Part shown: positions 24,694 to 34,364 of the stretch, in pieces | Layout of the letters: each line of letters opens with the position of its first letter | How positions within the stretch are numbered: position 1 is the stretch's first letter | Origin: an uncultured Roseicyclus sp. | Lineage (GTDB): Bacteria; Pseudomonadota; Alphaproteobacteria; Rhodobacterales; Rhodobacteraceae | Direction of reading: 5' to 3' | NCBI GenBank assembly: GCA_947500415.1 | Contig: CANMRT010000001.1 | Span: 398,982-462,981, forward strand | DNA length: 64,000 bases | Made by a program: the position numbers and the translations under genes | The notes under the pieces: model-generated | The model's input: only the letters and a program-made list of their open reading frames with translations | What the model was told of the DNA's origin: nothing | Database searches by the model: none

Positions 24694-26208
24694 ATGGCCA
24701 CGAACGACGCGGCACCCAAACTCTACGCCGCACAGGAGCCGATCTTTCCCAAACGGGTGAAAGGCCCGTTTCGGAACTTCAAATGGGCCCTGATGATCTT
24801 CGCGTTGGGGATCTACTACATCACGCCATGGATCCGCTGGGACCGTGGTCCGTCGCTGCCCGATCAGGCCGTACTTGTCGATATGGCGAACCGACGTTTC
24901 TTCTTCTTCTGGATCGAGATTTGGCCGCACGAATTCTATTTTGTGGCCGGGCTTCTTATCATGGCGGGACTTGGCCTGTTCCTCTTCACTTCCGCCCTCG
25001 GTCGGGTCTGGTGCGGCTATGCCTGCCCGCAGACCGTTTGGACCGATCTATTCTACACGGTGGAGCGATGGATTGAGGGCGACCGCAACGCGCGCCTGCG
25101 CCTTTGGAAGGCGAAATGGGACTTTCACAAATGGCGCCTTCGCGTGACGAAATGGATCGTCTGGATGCTAATCGCAGTGGCAACTGGTGGGGCGTGGGTT
25201 TTCTACTTCGCCGATGCACCAACTCTACTCCGTGATTTGCTGACCGGCGAAGCTGCCTTTGTGGCTTATGCTACGGTTGGATTTCTGACGGCCACCACGT
25301 TCATTTTCGGCGGCTTCGCGCGGGAGCAAATCTGCATCTACGCTTGCCCCTGGCCGCGCATTCAGGCCGCCATGATGGATGAGCACACGATCACCGTCGC
25401 CTATCGCGATTGGCGGGGAGAACCGCGCGGAAAGGGCAAGAAACGTCGCGAGATGGCAGAGGCTGCAATCGCAAGCTCACGTCTTGCGGGGCCGACTATC
25501 CGCGGCACTGAACCCGGTGCGACCTCTGCGCCCGAGGTGGAGGCGCCCGGCGACTGCATCGATTGTATGGCTTGCGTGAACGTTTGTCCCATGGGCATCG
25601 ACATCCGCGATGGTCAGCAGATGGAATGCATCACCTGTGCGCTCTGCATCGATGCCTGTGACGAGATCATGGAAAAGGTCGGCAAGCCGCGTGGTTTGAT
25701 CGACTACCTTGCCTTGACGGATGAAACGAATGAGCGGGCCGGCAACACTAAAGTCCCGGTCATGCGTCACATTCTGCGGCCCCGCACGCTGATCTATACG
25801 GCAATGTGGTCGGCCATCGGTATTGGTTTGGTTGTCGCCCTCTTCATCCGGTCCGAGATCGACCTGACCGTGGCCCAGGTACGTAATCCGCAGTTCGTGA
25901 CACTCAGCGACGGCTCAGTCCGCAACACCTACGATATCCGCATTCGCAACATGACAGCTGGCGATGCGACATTCCGAATTGGGTTGACCTCTGAAGAGGT
26001 TTTGCGGGTTGATTTGGAGGGGTCGCAAGATCTGATGGTTGAGGTGCCAGCCGACGAAACCCTGCTTCAACGGGTCTATGTGATCGCGAGACCTGAAGAT
26101 CAGGCATCGGGTCAGGAACGCACCGATTTCCGCTTCTGGGTGGAAGCATTCGGCACGGAAGAACGCGCCTATCAAGACACCACATTCTTCGGGAGGGGGC
26201 CGCAATGA
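24694..26208 (+). CDS. ccoG: cbb3 oxidase assembly ferredoxin, Cu(II) reductase
   Basis: A 504-residue membrane protein of the CcoG/RdxB/FixG family. It has several membrane helices, a VWCGYACPQTVWTD motif, and two 4Fe-4S clusters in CIDCMACVNVCPMG and CITCALCIDACDE. The C-terminal periplasmic Ig-like domain is seen from about residue 395. It reduces Cu(II) for delivery to the CuB centre of CcoN. It is the first gene of ccoGHIS, and its TGA overlaps the ATG of ccoH. A GTG at 24658 would add 12 residues. Confidence 0.95.
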   Translation: MATNDAAPKLYAAQEPIFPKRVKGPFRNFKWALMIFALGIYYITPWIRWDRGPSLPDQAVLVDMANRRFFFFWIEIWPHEFYFVAGLLIMAGLGLFLFTSALGRVWCGYACPQTVWTDLFYTVERWIEGDRNARLRLWKAKWDFHKWRLRVTKWIVWMLIAVATGGAWVFYFADAPTLLRDLLTGEAAFVAYATVGFLTATTFIFGGFAREQICIYACPWPRIQAAMMDEHTITVAYRDWRGEPRGKGKKRREMAEAAIASSRLAGPTIRGTEPGATSAPEVEAPGDCIDCMACVNVCPMGIDIRDGQQMECITCALCIDACDEIMEKVGKPRGLIDYLALTDETNERAGNTKVPVMRHILRPRTLIYTAMWSAIGIGLVVALFIRSEIDLTVAQVRNPQFVTLSDGSVRNTYDIRIRNMTAGDATFRIGLTSEEVLRVDLEGSQDLMVEVPADETLLQRVYVIARPEDQASGQERTDFRFWVEAFGTEERAYQDTTFFGRGPQ

Positions 26209-26699
26209 CCGGCATGACTGACCCACAACCGGCTGAGGTCACACGCAAGCTCACCGGCTGGCATGTAGCGACAATGTTCATTGGCGGGTTCGGCATCATC
26301 ATCGGTGTGAACCTGTTCATGGCAACACAAGCGGTTTCGACCTTTCCCGGACTGGAGGTGTCATCAAGCTATGCCGACAGCCAGACCTTCGACGATCGCC
26401 GAAACGCGCAGGTGGCGCTGGGGTGGGAGGCCACGGTTGAGGCCGAAGTCGACCGGATTGTCCTGACCTTGGTCGACGCCGAAGGGCGTCCGGCCTACCC
26501 GGCGGAACTGACTGCGCTCCTCACACGTCCGACGACACGGGCCGATGACCAGCTGCTTGAGTTGATCCGTGGTTCGAATGGCGCGCTGGTGGCTCCGGCA
26601 GAGCTGGCGCCCGGACGCTGGCGTCTGCGGCTGACCGGGACGGCGCGCGACGGCACCGATTACCGCCACAATATCACCTTCACGCTGAGCGAGCATTGA
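26205..26699 (+). CDS. ccoH: cbb3 oxidase assembly protein FixH/CcoH
   Basis: A 164-residue protein with one N-terminal membrane helix (about 20-40, preceded by RKLTGWHVATM) and a periplasmic beta-rich domain. The FPGLEVSSSYADSQTFDDRR segment is characteristic of FixH. It is needed for stable cbb3 oxidase assembly. It is coupled to ccoG by a 4-nt overlap and sits one nucleotide before ccoI. Confidence 0.93.
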   Translation: MTGMTDPQPAEVTRKLTGWHVATMFIGGFGIIIGVNLFMATQAVSTFPGLEVSSSYADSQTFDDRRNAQVALGWEATVEAEVDRIVLTLVDAEGRPAYPAELTALLTRPTTRADDQLLELIRGSNGALVAPAELAPGRWRLRLTGTARDGTDYRHNITFTLSEH

Positions 26700-26700
26700 C

Positions 26701-28887
26701 ATGACGGCATTCGCCGACCCGCAACATCCCTCTGCCTGCCCGGCTTGCGATGCGGTGCCGTTGGCTGAACAGGCTGCGGGCAAGGCGCTGACAGAGGCGC
26801 GTTTGATGCTTGCGATGCCGGGCATTCACTGTGCGGCCTGTATCTCGGGCGTTGAACGCATCTTGCGTTCAGAACCCGGCGTACGGGATGCGCGGGTAAA
26901 TCTGACGTTGAGGCGTGCCTCGGTTGAGGCAGGTCCTGACATCGATGCCGAAATGCTGTGCGCGGCCTTGAACGCAGCGGGCTATGAGGCTCACCAACTC
27001 GATCCCGGCGTTCTGGCTGCAACGGAAATCGACGCCCGAGGGCGCGCGCTGCTGATGCGGCTGGCCGTGGCCGTCTTTGCCATGATGAACGTTATGCTCT
27101 TGTCGGTGGCGGTTTGGTCTGGGGCCGAAGGTGTGACGCGTGACATGATGCACTGGATCAGTGCCGCCATCGCGATCCCGGCGGTCCTTTTCTGTGGACA
27201 GCCCTTCTATGCTTCAGCCTTCGCGGCGCTTCGAGGCGGACGGCTGAACATGGACGTGCCCATCACTCTGGCGATTGCTTTGGCTGTCGGGACGTCGCTC
27301 TACGAAACAATGCTCTCAGGCGAGTACGCCTATTTCGATGCCGCGATCGCGCTTTGCACATTCCTGCTCGCGGGTCGCTATCTCGATTACCGTACCCGCG
27401 CCAACGCGCGATCCGCCGCCCAAGAATTGGCAGCATTGGAGGTGCCCCGAGCTCTACGGCTGACGGGGCAGGGGACGGAAACGGTGGCCGTAGTTGACTT
27501 GCGCCCCGGTGATCTGGTGCGTGTGCTACCCGGTGGGCGTATTCCGGTCGATGGGATTGTTGTTGAAGGCAATACGGAACTAGACCGCTCGATCATGACG
27601 GGCGAGACACTTCCTGCTGCTGCTGCACCGGGCGATAAGGTAAATGCGGGAGAGGCCAACCTGACGGGGCCGATCACGGTCCAAGTTCAGGCAGCGGGTC
27701 GTGATACCGAACTGGCGCGGATCGGTGATCTAGTCGCGGTCGCCGAGGCTGGTCGATCAAACTACACTTCGCTCGCCGATGCAGCCGCGAAACTCTACGC
27801 GCCGGGTGTGCATATTATTGCGGTCCTCGCGGCATTGGGATGGTTCGCCTACACAATGGATCTGCGTGTGGCGCTCAATATCGCGGCGGCTGTATTAATA
27901 ATCACATGCCCCTGCGCACTTGGACTGGCGGTGCCCGCCGTCACAACAGCGGCGTCAGCGCGGCTTTTCCGCAAAGGGTTGCTTATCAAGGATGGCACCG
28001 CGCTGGAGCGGTTGGCCGAGGTTGATACCGTCGTCTTCGATAAAACCGGTACACTCACCGACGGTGCGCCGGAGCCATTGGGGCTTTCGGAGCTGTCAGC
28101 CGACGAGGCTCAGGTTGCTTTGGCCCTTGCAGAGGGAACGGCACACCCGTTGGCTAAAGCACTGGCCAATGGGTTGCGGCAAAGCGGCGTGGTTCCGGCA
28201 CAACTTGCGGAATTGCAGGAGATTGCCGGATTTGGTGTTGAAGCGATGTGGAACGGAACGCCCGTGCGTTTGGGTCGTGCAGGTTGGCTTGAGGCCAAAC
28301 CTGTGACGACAACAGCCACTTACCTCCGTATCGGGACCGCGGCACCTAAAGCGATCCGGTTTGCGGACCAACTGCGTGAGGGCGCAAAGGAGTTGGTAGA
28401 AGGCCTCAAGGCACAGGGGCTGAGGGTCGTCTTGTTATCTGGCGATGTCGCCCCGGCGGTGGATGCATTTGCCGAACGTCTCGGGATAGGAGACCTCGTC
28501 GCCGAGGCGAAACCAGATGAGAAGGCAGCGGAAGTTCGGCGCCTGACTGGAGGTGGCGCGCGGGTTTTGATGGTCGGCGACGGTATGAACGATACAGCGG
28601 CCCTGGCGGCAGCCCATGTGTCCATCTCACCTGCATCGGCACTGGAGGCCGCGCGCGCAGCATCGGACATGGTTTTGACCGGGCGAAACCTTTTGCCGGT
28701 TTTAGACGCAATGGCCACAGCAGGCAAAGCGCGGTCGAGGATCAAGGAGAACTTTACGATTGCCAGCGTCTATAACTTGCTAGCCCTACCGCTTGCGGTT
28801 ACGGGCCTATGCTCGCCCCTTATCGCGGCTTTGGCGATGTCGGCGTCATCCTTGACCGTATCGCTTAATGCGCTGAGGCTTCGGTGA
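26701..28887 (+). CDS. ccoI: Copper-exporting P1B-type ATPase for cbb3 assembly
   Basis: A 728-residue P-type ATPase. The N-terminus has a CPAC pair (13-16) and a heavy-metal-associated domain with GIHCAACISG (C44, C47). The transmembrane metal site is CPC in ITCPCALGLAVP, the phosphorylation site is in DKTGTLTDG, and the hinge motif is GDGMNDTAAL. This is the FixI/CopA2 type, which exports Cu(I) slowly to the periplasm for cbb3 oxidase maturation. Its TGA overlaps the ATG of ccoS. Confidence 0.96.
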   Translation: MTAFADPQHPSACPACDAVPLAEQAAGKALTEARLMLAMPGIHCAACISGVERILRSEPGVRDARVNLTLRRASVEAGPDIDAEMLCAALNAAGYEAHQLDPGVLAATEIDARGRALLMRLAVAVFAMMNVMLLSVAVWSGAEGVTRDMMHWISAAIAIPAVLFCGQPFYASAFAALRGGRLNMDVPITLAIALAVGTSLYETMLSGEYAYFDAAIALCTFLLAGRYLDYRTRANARSAAQELAALEVPRALRLTGQGTETVAVVDLRPGDLVRVLPGGRIPVDGIVVEGNTELDRSIMTGETLPAAAAPGDKVNAGEANLTGPITVQVQAAGRDTELARIGDLVAVAEAGRSNYTSLADAAAKLYAPGVHIIAVLAALGWFAYTMDLRVALNIAAAVLIITCPCALGLAVPAVTTAASARLFRKGLLIKDGTALERLAEVDTVVFDKTGTLTDGAPEPLGLSELSADEAQVALALAEGTAHPLAKALANGLRQSGVVPAQLAELQEIAGFGVEAMWNGTPVRLGRAGWLEAKPVTTTATYLRIGTAAPKAIRFADQLREGAKELVEGLKAQGLRVVLLSGDVAPAVDAFAERLGIGDLVAEAKPDEKAAEVRRLTGGGARVLMVGDGMNDTAALAAAHVSISPASALEAARAASDMVLTGRNLLPVLDAMATAGKARSRIKENFTIASVYNLLALPLAVTGLCSPLIAALAMSASSLTVSLNALRLR

Positions 28888-29042
28888 TGGAAATCCTTGG
28901 ACTTCTCATTCCGATCTCACTGCTCTTGGGAGCTGCTGGACTTGCGGCATTCTGGTGGATGCTTCGCAAAGGGCAGTTTGATGATCCCGAAGGAGATGCG
29001 CATCGCATCCTGCGAGAGGATTACGACGACAAACCGAAGTAG
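28887..29042 (+). CDS. ccoS: cbb3 oxidase maturation protein CcoS
   Basis: A 51-residue protein that is easily missed because of its size. It starts MEILGLLIPISLLLG with one membrane helix and continues WWMLRKGQFDDPEGDAHRIL, the signature of the CcoS/FixS family. Its ATG overlaps the stop of ccoI. It is required to incorporate haem b and copper into CcoN. It ends the ccoGHIS operon. A loose GC-rich inverted pair (GGTGGGGA/CCCTCCCACC) lies in the next 50 nt. Confidence 0.95.
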   Translation: MEILGLLIPISLLLGAAGLAAFWWMLRKGQFDDPEGDAHRILREDYDDKPK

Positions 29043-29097
29043 CGGGTGGGGAGACGCTGGCCTGACGGCCTCGCCCCTCCCACCATCCCGAAGCGCC

Positions 29098-30510
29098 TTA
29101 GGGACCAAACGTCTCGCAGGTCACGCTGCGGGCGCTGAGACGGGCGCAGGCGCGTGTGGCCTGATCCTCGGTCATGCCTGCAAATCGTGCGTCATAGCCG
29201 CGGCTGACCTGCACGACACGGCGCAAGGCCTCATCGAAAGTGCCAAGTTCAGCCAACGCCGTGCGCAAGAGCAGTCGCTCCGCCGCGTGGTGCGAGTTTT
29301 GCGGCCCTAGCGAAACACCGAACAGGCGTGAACCCGTGGATGACGCGCGTGTAACCACTTCAGGCTCAGGCGCAGGGCGCGGCGGCACGATGGGCTCAGG
29401 TTCGGGCTCAAGGGCCGCTTGTGGTTCGGGGCGCGGGGCAGGGCGCTCGGTTGCGCCCTCCACAGCACTCAAGGCTGCCTCAACGGCAGCGGCAACTTCT
29501 GGGTCAGCACCGGTGGCCTGAGTCAGAGCAGCCCCTACTGCGTCATCAATCGCCGCGATCACATCTGCATCGACGCTGCCATGGGGCCGCATAAAGGGCC
29601 GCATAGAAGTCGTAGGTGCACGCTGGCCAGGTGGCGTGTGTGATGATCCTGCGCCCCCGTCATCAGTGTAAGTAGGTAGTGGCGGCGTTCGAAGCGCCAC
29701 GTCAGACGGCGCACGCTCGAAGCCCATATCGAGCAATTCCATGACACGTTCATTTCGCCAGGCCGAACTTCGACCTCCGAAAACAGTCGCTATGATGCGT
29801 TCGTTCCCACGCTGGGCAGAGGCCACAAGGTTGAAACCTGCCGCGCGGGTATAGCCGGTCTTGATACCATCGGCGCCGCGATACTGGGTCAGGACCACAC
29901 GGTTGGTGTTGCGAACCTGTGCGATGCCAGCATCGGCAGTGATGCGGGAGAACAGGTTGTAGTATTGAGGGTAGTCATAAACCAGACGGCGCCCCAGCAT
30001 GGTCATGTCACGAGCGGTCGAAAGGTGTCCGTCCTCGGTCAAACCGTGCGCGTTGCGGAATGTCGTACGGGTCATGCCAAGCGCCACGGCAGTCCGGTTC
30101 ATGCGGCGGGCAAAGGCAGCCTCGGACCCTGCAAGAACCTCGCCTATGGCAGTCGCCGCATCATTTGCAGACCGCACGGCGGCGGCTCTGATCAAATAGC
30201 GGAAGCGGATTGTGGAACCGGCGCGGAGCCCGAGCTCTGAGGGAGGTTCAGCCGCAGCATTTGCAGAGATGGTAACCTCGGTATCGAGCGTGATCTCACC
30301 AAGACGGATGGCTTCAAACGCGATGTAGATGGTCATCATCTTGGTAAGCGACGCTGGGTGCAAACGGGTGTCTGCATTGCGCGAGTGCAAGACCTCACCA
30401 TTGCGAGCGTCCATGACCATGGCGGCATACGGCGCCGCCTGCGCGGGCGAAAATGCGCCAAACGCCAGTGTGACGCCCAAAAGGGCGACGTAAAGAAATC
30501 GTACGAACAT
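29098..30510 (-). CDS. dac: D-alanyl-D-alanine carboxypeptidase (PBP5/6 type) with C-terminal SPOR-like region
   Basis: A 470-residue secreted enzyme with signal peptide MFVRFLYVALLGVTLAFG...AQA. The serine peptidase S11 motifs are SLTK (54-57), SAN (114-116) and KTG (217-219). After the catalytic domain comes a Pro/Glu/Ala-rich linker (about 290-395), then about 75 C-terminal residues ending in the SPOR-like pattern RRVVQVSRGYDARFAGMTEDQA with a Cys pair. It trims pentapeptide side chains of peptidoglycan. The Met at 30510 begins the signal peptide, and the open frame upstream has no support. It is divergent from hemF. Confidence 0.93.
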   Translation of the reverse strand: MFVRFLYVALLGVTLAFGAFSPAQAAPYAAMVMDARNGEVLHSRNADTRLHPASLTKMMTIYIAFEAIRLGEITLDTEVTISANAAAEPPSELGLRAGSTIRFRYLIRAAAVRSANDAATAIGEVLAGSEAAFARRMNRTAVALGMTRTTFRNAHGLTEDGHLSTARDMTMLGRRLVYDYPQYYNLFSRITADAGIAQVRNTNRVVLTQYRGADGIKTGYTRAAGFNLVASAQRGNERIIATVFGGRSSAWRNERVMELLDMGFERAPSDVALRTPPLPTYTDDGGAGSSHTPPGQRAPTTSMRPFMRPHGSVDADVIAAIDDAVGAALTQATGADPEVAAAVEAALSAVEGATERPAPRPEPQAALEPEPEPIVPPRPAPEPEVVTRASSTGSRLFGVSLGPQNSHHAAERLLLRTALAELGTFDEALRRVVQVSRGYDARFAGMTEDQATRACARLSARSVTCETFGP

Positions 30511-30752
30511 GAGTTGCTCTATCTGCCTCAGGTGCCGTCTGTTGCGGCGATTAACGATGATCCTAGGCGAAACGATTCTCAAAATCCATGCCGGAGTGGC
30601 AAAATTTCCAATAGGTGCAAGGAATTGGCAGATGTGGTCCTGCATGCAACACATGGGTCAAAATATGCCCACCCAAGATTGATCCATCGCATGGCAGCGC
30701 GCGCATTGACCTGCTACAACCAGAGCGAGTGTTGCAAAAGGATCGCGGCCCG

Positions 30753-31631
30753 ATGAAAGATCTAATTGACGACCACAAGTCCCGGGCTTCCACCTGGTTT
30801 CGGAGCTTGCGCAACGACATCGTCGCAGCTTTTGAGGCGCTGGAAGAGACACAAGAGAGCGACGCGCCTGTAGGCCGGTTCGAAGTGTCCGAAACGACCC
30901 GGACTTCCGACGATGGCTCGGACGCTGGTGGCGGCCTGATGAGCGTCATGCGCGGCGGCCGGGTCTTTGAGAAAGTCGGCGTGAACGTCTCAGAAGTCTA
31001 CGGCACCTTGGGCGAACGCGCCCAAAAGGCGATGGCAGCGCGCGGAGTTCCTGGCATGGAAAGCGATCCACGCTTTTGGGCGTCAGGCATCAGCCTTGTA
31101 GCCCATATGCAGAACCCACGTGTGCCTGCCGTCCACATGAACACGCGTATGTTCTGGACGCCCAATGCCTGGTGGTTTGGGGGTGGATCCGACCTGAACC
31201 CCGCGATCGAGATCGAAGAAGACACAGCGCATTTCCACGACGTGCTGAAGCAGCATTGCGACAAGCACGACCCGACCTACTACGACAAGTTCAAGGCCTG
31301 GGCGGATGAGTATTTCTACGTCCCACATCGTCACCGCGCGCGCGGCGTCGGCGGCATTTTCTATGACGATCTGAACACCGGTGATTGGGAAGCCGATTTT
31401 GCCTTCACACAAGACGTGGGTCGCGCTTTCCTTCCTGCCTACCTCGGTTGCGTCGAAAAGCGTCGGAGCGAGGCATTCACGGAAGAGGATCGCGAAGCAC
31501 AGCTGGTACACCGCGGGCTCTATGCCGAATATAATCTCGTCTATGATCGCGGAACCAAGTTTGGATTGGAAACCGGCCACGACGCTAATGCGGTGCTGAT
31601 GAGCCTGCCGCCGATTGCGAAGTGGACCTGA
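30753..31631 (+). CDS. hemF: Oxygen-dependent coproporphyrinogen III oxidase
   Basis: A 292-residue HemF. Conserved blocks include GGGLMSVMRGGRVFEKVGVNVSEVYG, the HMNTRMF and WWFGGGSDLNP segments, YFYVPHRHRARGVGGIFYDD, and the closing YNLVYDRGTKFGLETG. It uses O2 to convert coproporphyrinogen III to protoporphyrinogen IX, complementing HemN. The start at 30753 (MKDLIDDHKSRAS) follows AAAGGA. The 242-nt region before it shows only single FNR-like half sites. It reads into the glycan cluster, 27 nt before the next gene. Confidence 0.96.
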   Translation: MKDLIDDHKSRASTWFRSLRNDIVAAFEALEETQESDAPVGRFEVSETTRTSDDGSDAGGGLMSVMRGGRVFEKVGVNVSEVYGTLGERAQKAMAARGVPGMESDPRFWASGISLVAHMQNPRVPAVHMNTRMFWTPNAWWFGGGSDLNPAIEIEEDTAHFHDVLKQHCDKHDPTYYDKFKAWADEYFYVPHRHRARGVGGIFYDDLNTGDWEADFAFTQDVGRAFLPAYLGCVEKRRSEAFTEEDREAQLVHRGLYAEYNLVYDRGTKFGLETGHDANAVLMSLPPIAKWT

Positions 31632-31658
31632 GCCACGGTCTCGGGCAGTAACCGGCGT

Positions 31659-32732
31659 ATGACGAGCCGTCCTGACCTTTCCCAAATCGATGTGCTGGTG
31701 CCAAATTTCAAACGGCGCCTAAGTGGGGTGACGTCTACCATTGTAAGGCTTGTCCCGCTGCAGGCACGTAAAATGGCTTTGACCGCTGTTGCGCCTGAAA
31801 TGCCGGATCATGTGCCGAATGTATCGCCTTGGCGGACGCTCACCATGTCACGCCTAGGGCCTTCTGGCGACCGCGTTTGGCATGCCAGACGCAACACAGA
31901 GATGTTGGCGGGATTGGTCCTGAAGCATGTCTTCCGCAAGCGGTTGAAGCTGGTGTTTACCTCGGCGTCGCAACGGCAGCACACGGGCTATACCAAGTGG
32001 TTGATCGACCGGATGGATCGTTTGATCGCGACGTCCAAAATGACGGCCAGCTATCTGGATCATCCAGCCAATGTGATCCTGCATGGGATCGACACTGATG
32101 TATTCACGCCTTCGGACGATCGCGCCGCCCTTCGTGAAGGGCTGGGTCTGCCTGACGCGACCTTGATCGGATGCTATGGCCGCATCCGCGCGCAAAAGGG
32201 CACAGGCGACTTTTTGGAAGCCATGATCCCGTTGATGAAAGATCGGCCTGAAGTTCATGCTTTGATTATGGGACGGGCCACTGAAAAACACATCGACTAC
32301 GAACGCGGCTTAAGTGCTCTCGCTGCCCAGAATGGTTTGTCAGACAGGGTGCATTTCTTGCCCGAAGTGCCGGTGCACGAAATGGCCAATTGGTACCGCG
32401 TTCTCGACCTTTTCGTGGCACCTCAACGATGGGAAGGCTTCGGCCTAACACCACTTGAGGCGATGGCCTGCGGCGTACCGGTCGTCGCGACGACAGTAGG
32501 CGCGTTTCCAGAGTTGATCACGGATAAAGTAGGGACACTTGTCCCACCGAATGACCAAGAAGCGATGAACCTGGCCGTCTTGAGGTTTGCCGCGGATGCC
32601 AACGCGCGGCGTAGTGCAGGAGAGCATGCACGGCAGCACACCGTCGCGTCGCATTCGATCAAACATGAGGCGGAAGCCTTGCTTGGTATATACCAATCCC
32701 TTCTTGCGATGTCCGAGGCCCCCGTGCGATAG
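31659..32732 (+). CDS. GT4 glycosyltransferase, LpcC/LpsB-like
   Basis: A 357-residue GT-B enzyme. The N-terminus IDVLVPNFKRRLSGVTSTIVRLVPLQ resembles alphaproteobacterial LPS-core mannosyltransferases of the LpcC type as I know them. The donor-binding half contains YGRIRAQKGTGDFLEAM and the GT4 E-x7-E motif in EGFGLTPLEAMACG. It would add a nucleotide-sugar-derived hexose to lipid A-core or a related acceptor on the inner face of the inner membrane. It follows hemF by 27 nt and precedes an FkbM methyltransferase. Confidence 0.85.
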   Translation: MTSRPDLSQIDVLVPNFKRRLSGVTSTIVRLVPLQARKMALTAVAPEMPDHVPNVSPWRTLTMSRLGPSGDRVWHARRNTEMLAGLVLKHVFRKRLKLVFTSASQRQHTGYTKWLIDRMDRLIATSKMTASYLDHPANVILHGIDTDVFTPSDDRAALREGLGLPDATLIGCYGRIRAQKGTGDFLEAMIPLMKDRPEVHALIMGRATEKHIDYERGLSALAAQNGLSDRVHFLPEVPVHEMANWYRVLDLFVAPQRWEGFGLTPLEAMACGVPVVATTVGAFPELITDKVGTLVPPNDQEAMNLAVLRFAADANARRSAGEHARQHTVASHSIKHEAEALLGIYQSLLAMSEAPVR

Positions 32733-32791
32733 GGCCGCGATGAGTGTGATGCGTTGCGATCTTGGCGATCGCATGTAGCGGGAGACGGGGC

Positions 32792-33604
32792 ATGCCGAAA
32801 ACGCTCAAACGCTTTGAGCAGAGTGTCTTGAACGGATTGCCGTTACCGGCTTATTGCCGCTTGGTGAATTTCAAGAACAAGGCCTTGGGGCGTGACTATC
32901 AGATAGAACCGTTTCGTGAGGACGGCCTCCATCGGGTAAGCCACGGCGGCGAGCAGATTGTGATCTGCCGCCGCCCAAGACATCGCCGATACAAGAAGGG
33001 TGTAACTGCATGTGCAATGCGTCTTGCGGATGAATACGGCCTTTCTGCCATTTCGGTATCGAATGGCGGCGTCTTTGTAGATTGCGGTGCGAATGTCGGC
33101 GAGTTGGGATATTGGGCCCGTGCCAACAACTTGGACTACTACGCCTTTGAGCCGGAACCGATGGAGGCCGATTGCGTAGACATCAATTTTTTTGGCGGCG
33201 ACGCAAAGACAGTTCGAAAGGCGCTTTGGCACAAGGAAGAGACACTGACTTTCTATTCGGCACCAGACGAAGCGGACAGTTCATTGTTTGAAGCGCAAAG
33301 CTCCGAAGGCGCCTCGACAGTACAAGCTATCCCGCTTGATGCAGCAGGCGTGCACTGGTCAGACACTGGATTGAACATCCTAAAGTTAGAAGCCGAAGGC
33401 GCGGAGCCTGAGATCCTGGACGGCGCGTCATCTTCCCTTTCGAGGATTCACTACATTGCCGTGGACTGTGGCTATGAACGCGGGCCGGAGAAGCGGCATA
33501 CTTTTATCGACGTGTGCGACCGGTTGTTGCCATTGGGGTTCCGCCCGATCGAGGCGCAGTTGCGCCGCATAACTGTATTGTTCAAAAACACGAACCTTGT
33601 CTGA
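32792..33604 (+). CDS. FkbM family methyltransferase
   Basis: A 270-residue SAM-dependent methyltransferase. The SAM-binding loop is VFVDCGANVGELGYWARANN, followed by the acidic YYAFEPEPME, and the C-terminal half has NILKLEAEGAEPEILDGA, a hallmark of FkbM enzymes. It probably O-methylates a sugar in the surface glycan. ATG 32792 follows GCGGGAG, and an upstream in-frame ATG at 32762 lacks a site. Its last codons overlap the TTG start of the next gene. Confidence 0.88.
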   Translation: MPKTLKRFEQSVLNGLPLPAYCRLVNFKNKALGRDYQIEPFREDGLHRVSHGGEQIVICRRPRHRRYKKGVTACAMRLADEYGLSAISVSNGGVFVDCGANVGELGYWARANNLDYYAFEPEPMEADCVDINFFGGDAKTVRKALWHKEETLTFYSAPDEADSSLFEAQSSEGASTVQAIPLDAAGVHWSDTGLNILKLEAEGAEPEILDGASSSLSRIHYIAVDCGYERGPEKRHTFIDVCDRLLPLGFRPIEAQLRRITVLFKNTNLV

Positions 33605-34364
33605 CGTGTACGATGTCTGGCCCATCCATGTGATTAACCTCGCCGATAACACGGCGCGAATGGATAATGTGCGACGTCAATTGGACGCGCAGGGGCTAGC
33701 ATTCGAACGTGTTGATGCGGTCAATGGCTGGAAGCTCACACCAGACGAAATCGCAAACGTCTATGATGCCCAAGCAAACAAGATTCATGCGCGCCATGAT
33801 CTCGTTCCTGCAGAAATCGGTTGCTATCTCAGCCACATCAATGCTTGGCGCGCCATTGCCGAAAGCTCCGCAGACGGTGGCTTCATATTCGAAGATGATT
33901 TTAAGGCTGACGCATCGCTCGCCAAGGTCATGCAAGCACTGAGTACGGATGGCGGTACGGATTGGGACATGGTGAAACTGTTCACTTTTGATCCAGACGC
34001 CAGAAAAGTCGAAGATCGTATGCTGACCGAGGGTATTCGCCTCGTCGTACCCTTTCGCGTTCCAACCTGCCTGATCGGATATGGTTTGACCAAGAAAGCG
34101 GCGCGCCACCTCGTGGATCGTGCAGTGCCGTTCTTTCGGCCTGTCGATGAGGATCAGAAGTATTTCTGGGAAACCGGTCTGCGCGTGGCCCTTACCCTGC
34201 CTGCGCCTATTAAGGTCGGCGATCAACAGGCTGTCACAGGGACGATTGGCAACGCACGACGCGATGCAGCGAAGGGTGGAATTGCTCGGTTGTGGCGCGG
34301 ATTGCGCACGCAAATTAGGTACCAGATAGCGCTGCGTTGGCATCGGGCGCGGGGCACCAAATGA
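33597..34364 (+). CDS. Glycosyltransferase family 25 (LPS biosynthesis type), copy 1
   Basis: A protein of about 255 residues starting at TTG 33597 (or GTG 33606). It begins WPIHVINLADNTARMDNVRRQLDAQGL, the GT25 opening, has EIGCYLSHINAWRAI and the acidic FIFEDDFKAD motif that carries the metal-binding DxD-like residues, and then a KKAARHLVD segment. GT25 enzymes add galactose or glucose to LPS in several bacteria. It overlaps the FkbM gene by 8 nt, and its TGA overlaps the ATG of the next gene. Confidence 0.87.
   Translation: MSDVYDVWPIHVINLADNTARMDNVRRQLDAQGLAFERVDAVNGWKLTPDEIANVYDAQANKIHARHDLVPAEIGCYLSHINAWRAIAESSADGGFIFEDDFKADASLAKVMQALSTDGGTDWDMVKLFTFDPDARKVEDRMLTEGIRLVVPFRVPTCLIGYGLTKKAARHLVDRAVPFFRPVDEDQKYFWETGLRVALTLPAPIKVGDQQAVTGTIGNARRDAAKGGIARLWRGLRTQIRYQIALRWHRARGTK

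Noticed and set aside
30680-30720. FNR box upstream of hemF
   Set aside because: Only single half sites (TTGATCC, TTGACCT) are present, and the partner halves do not match, so control by FnrL is not supported.
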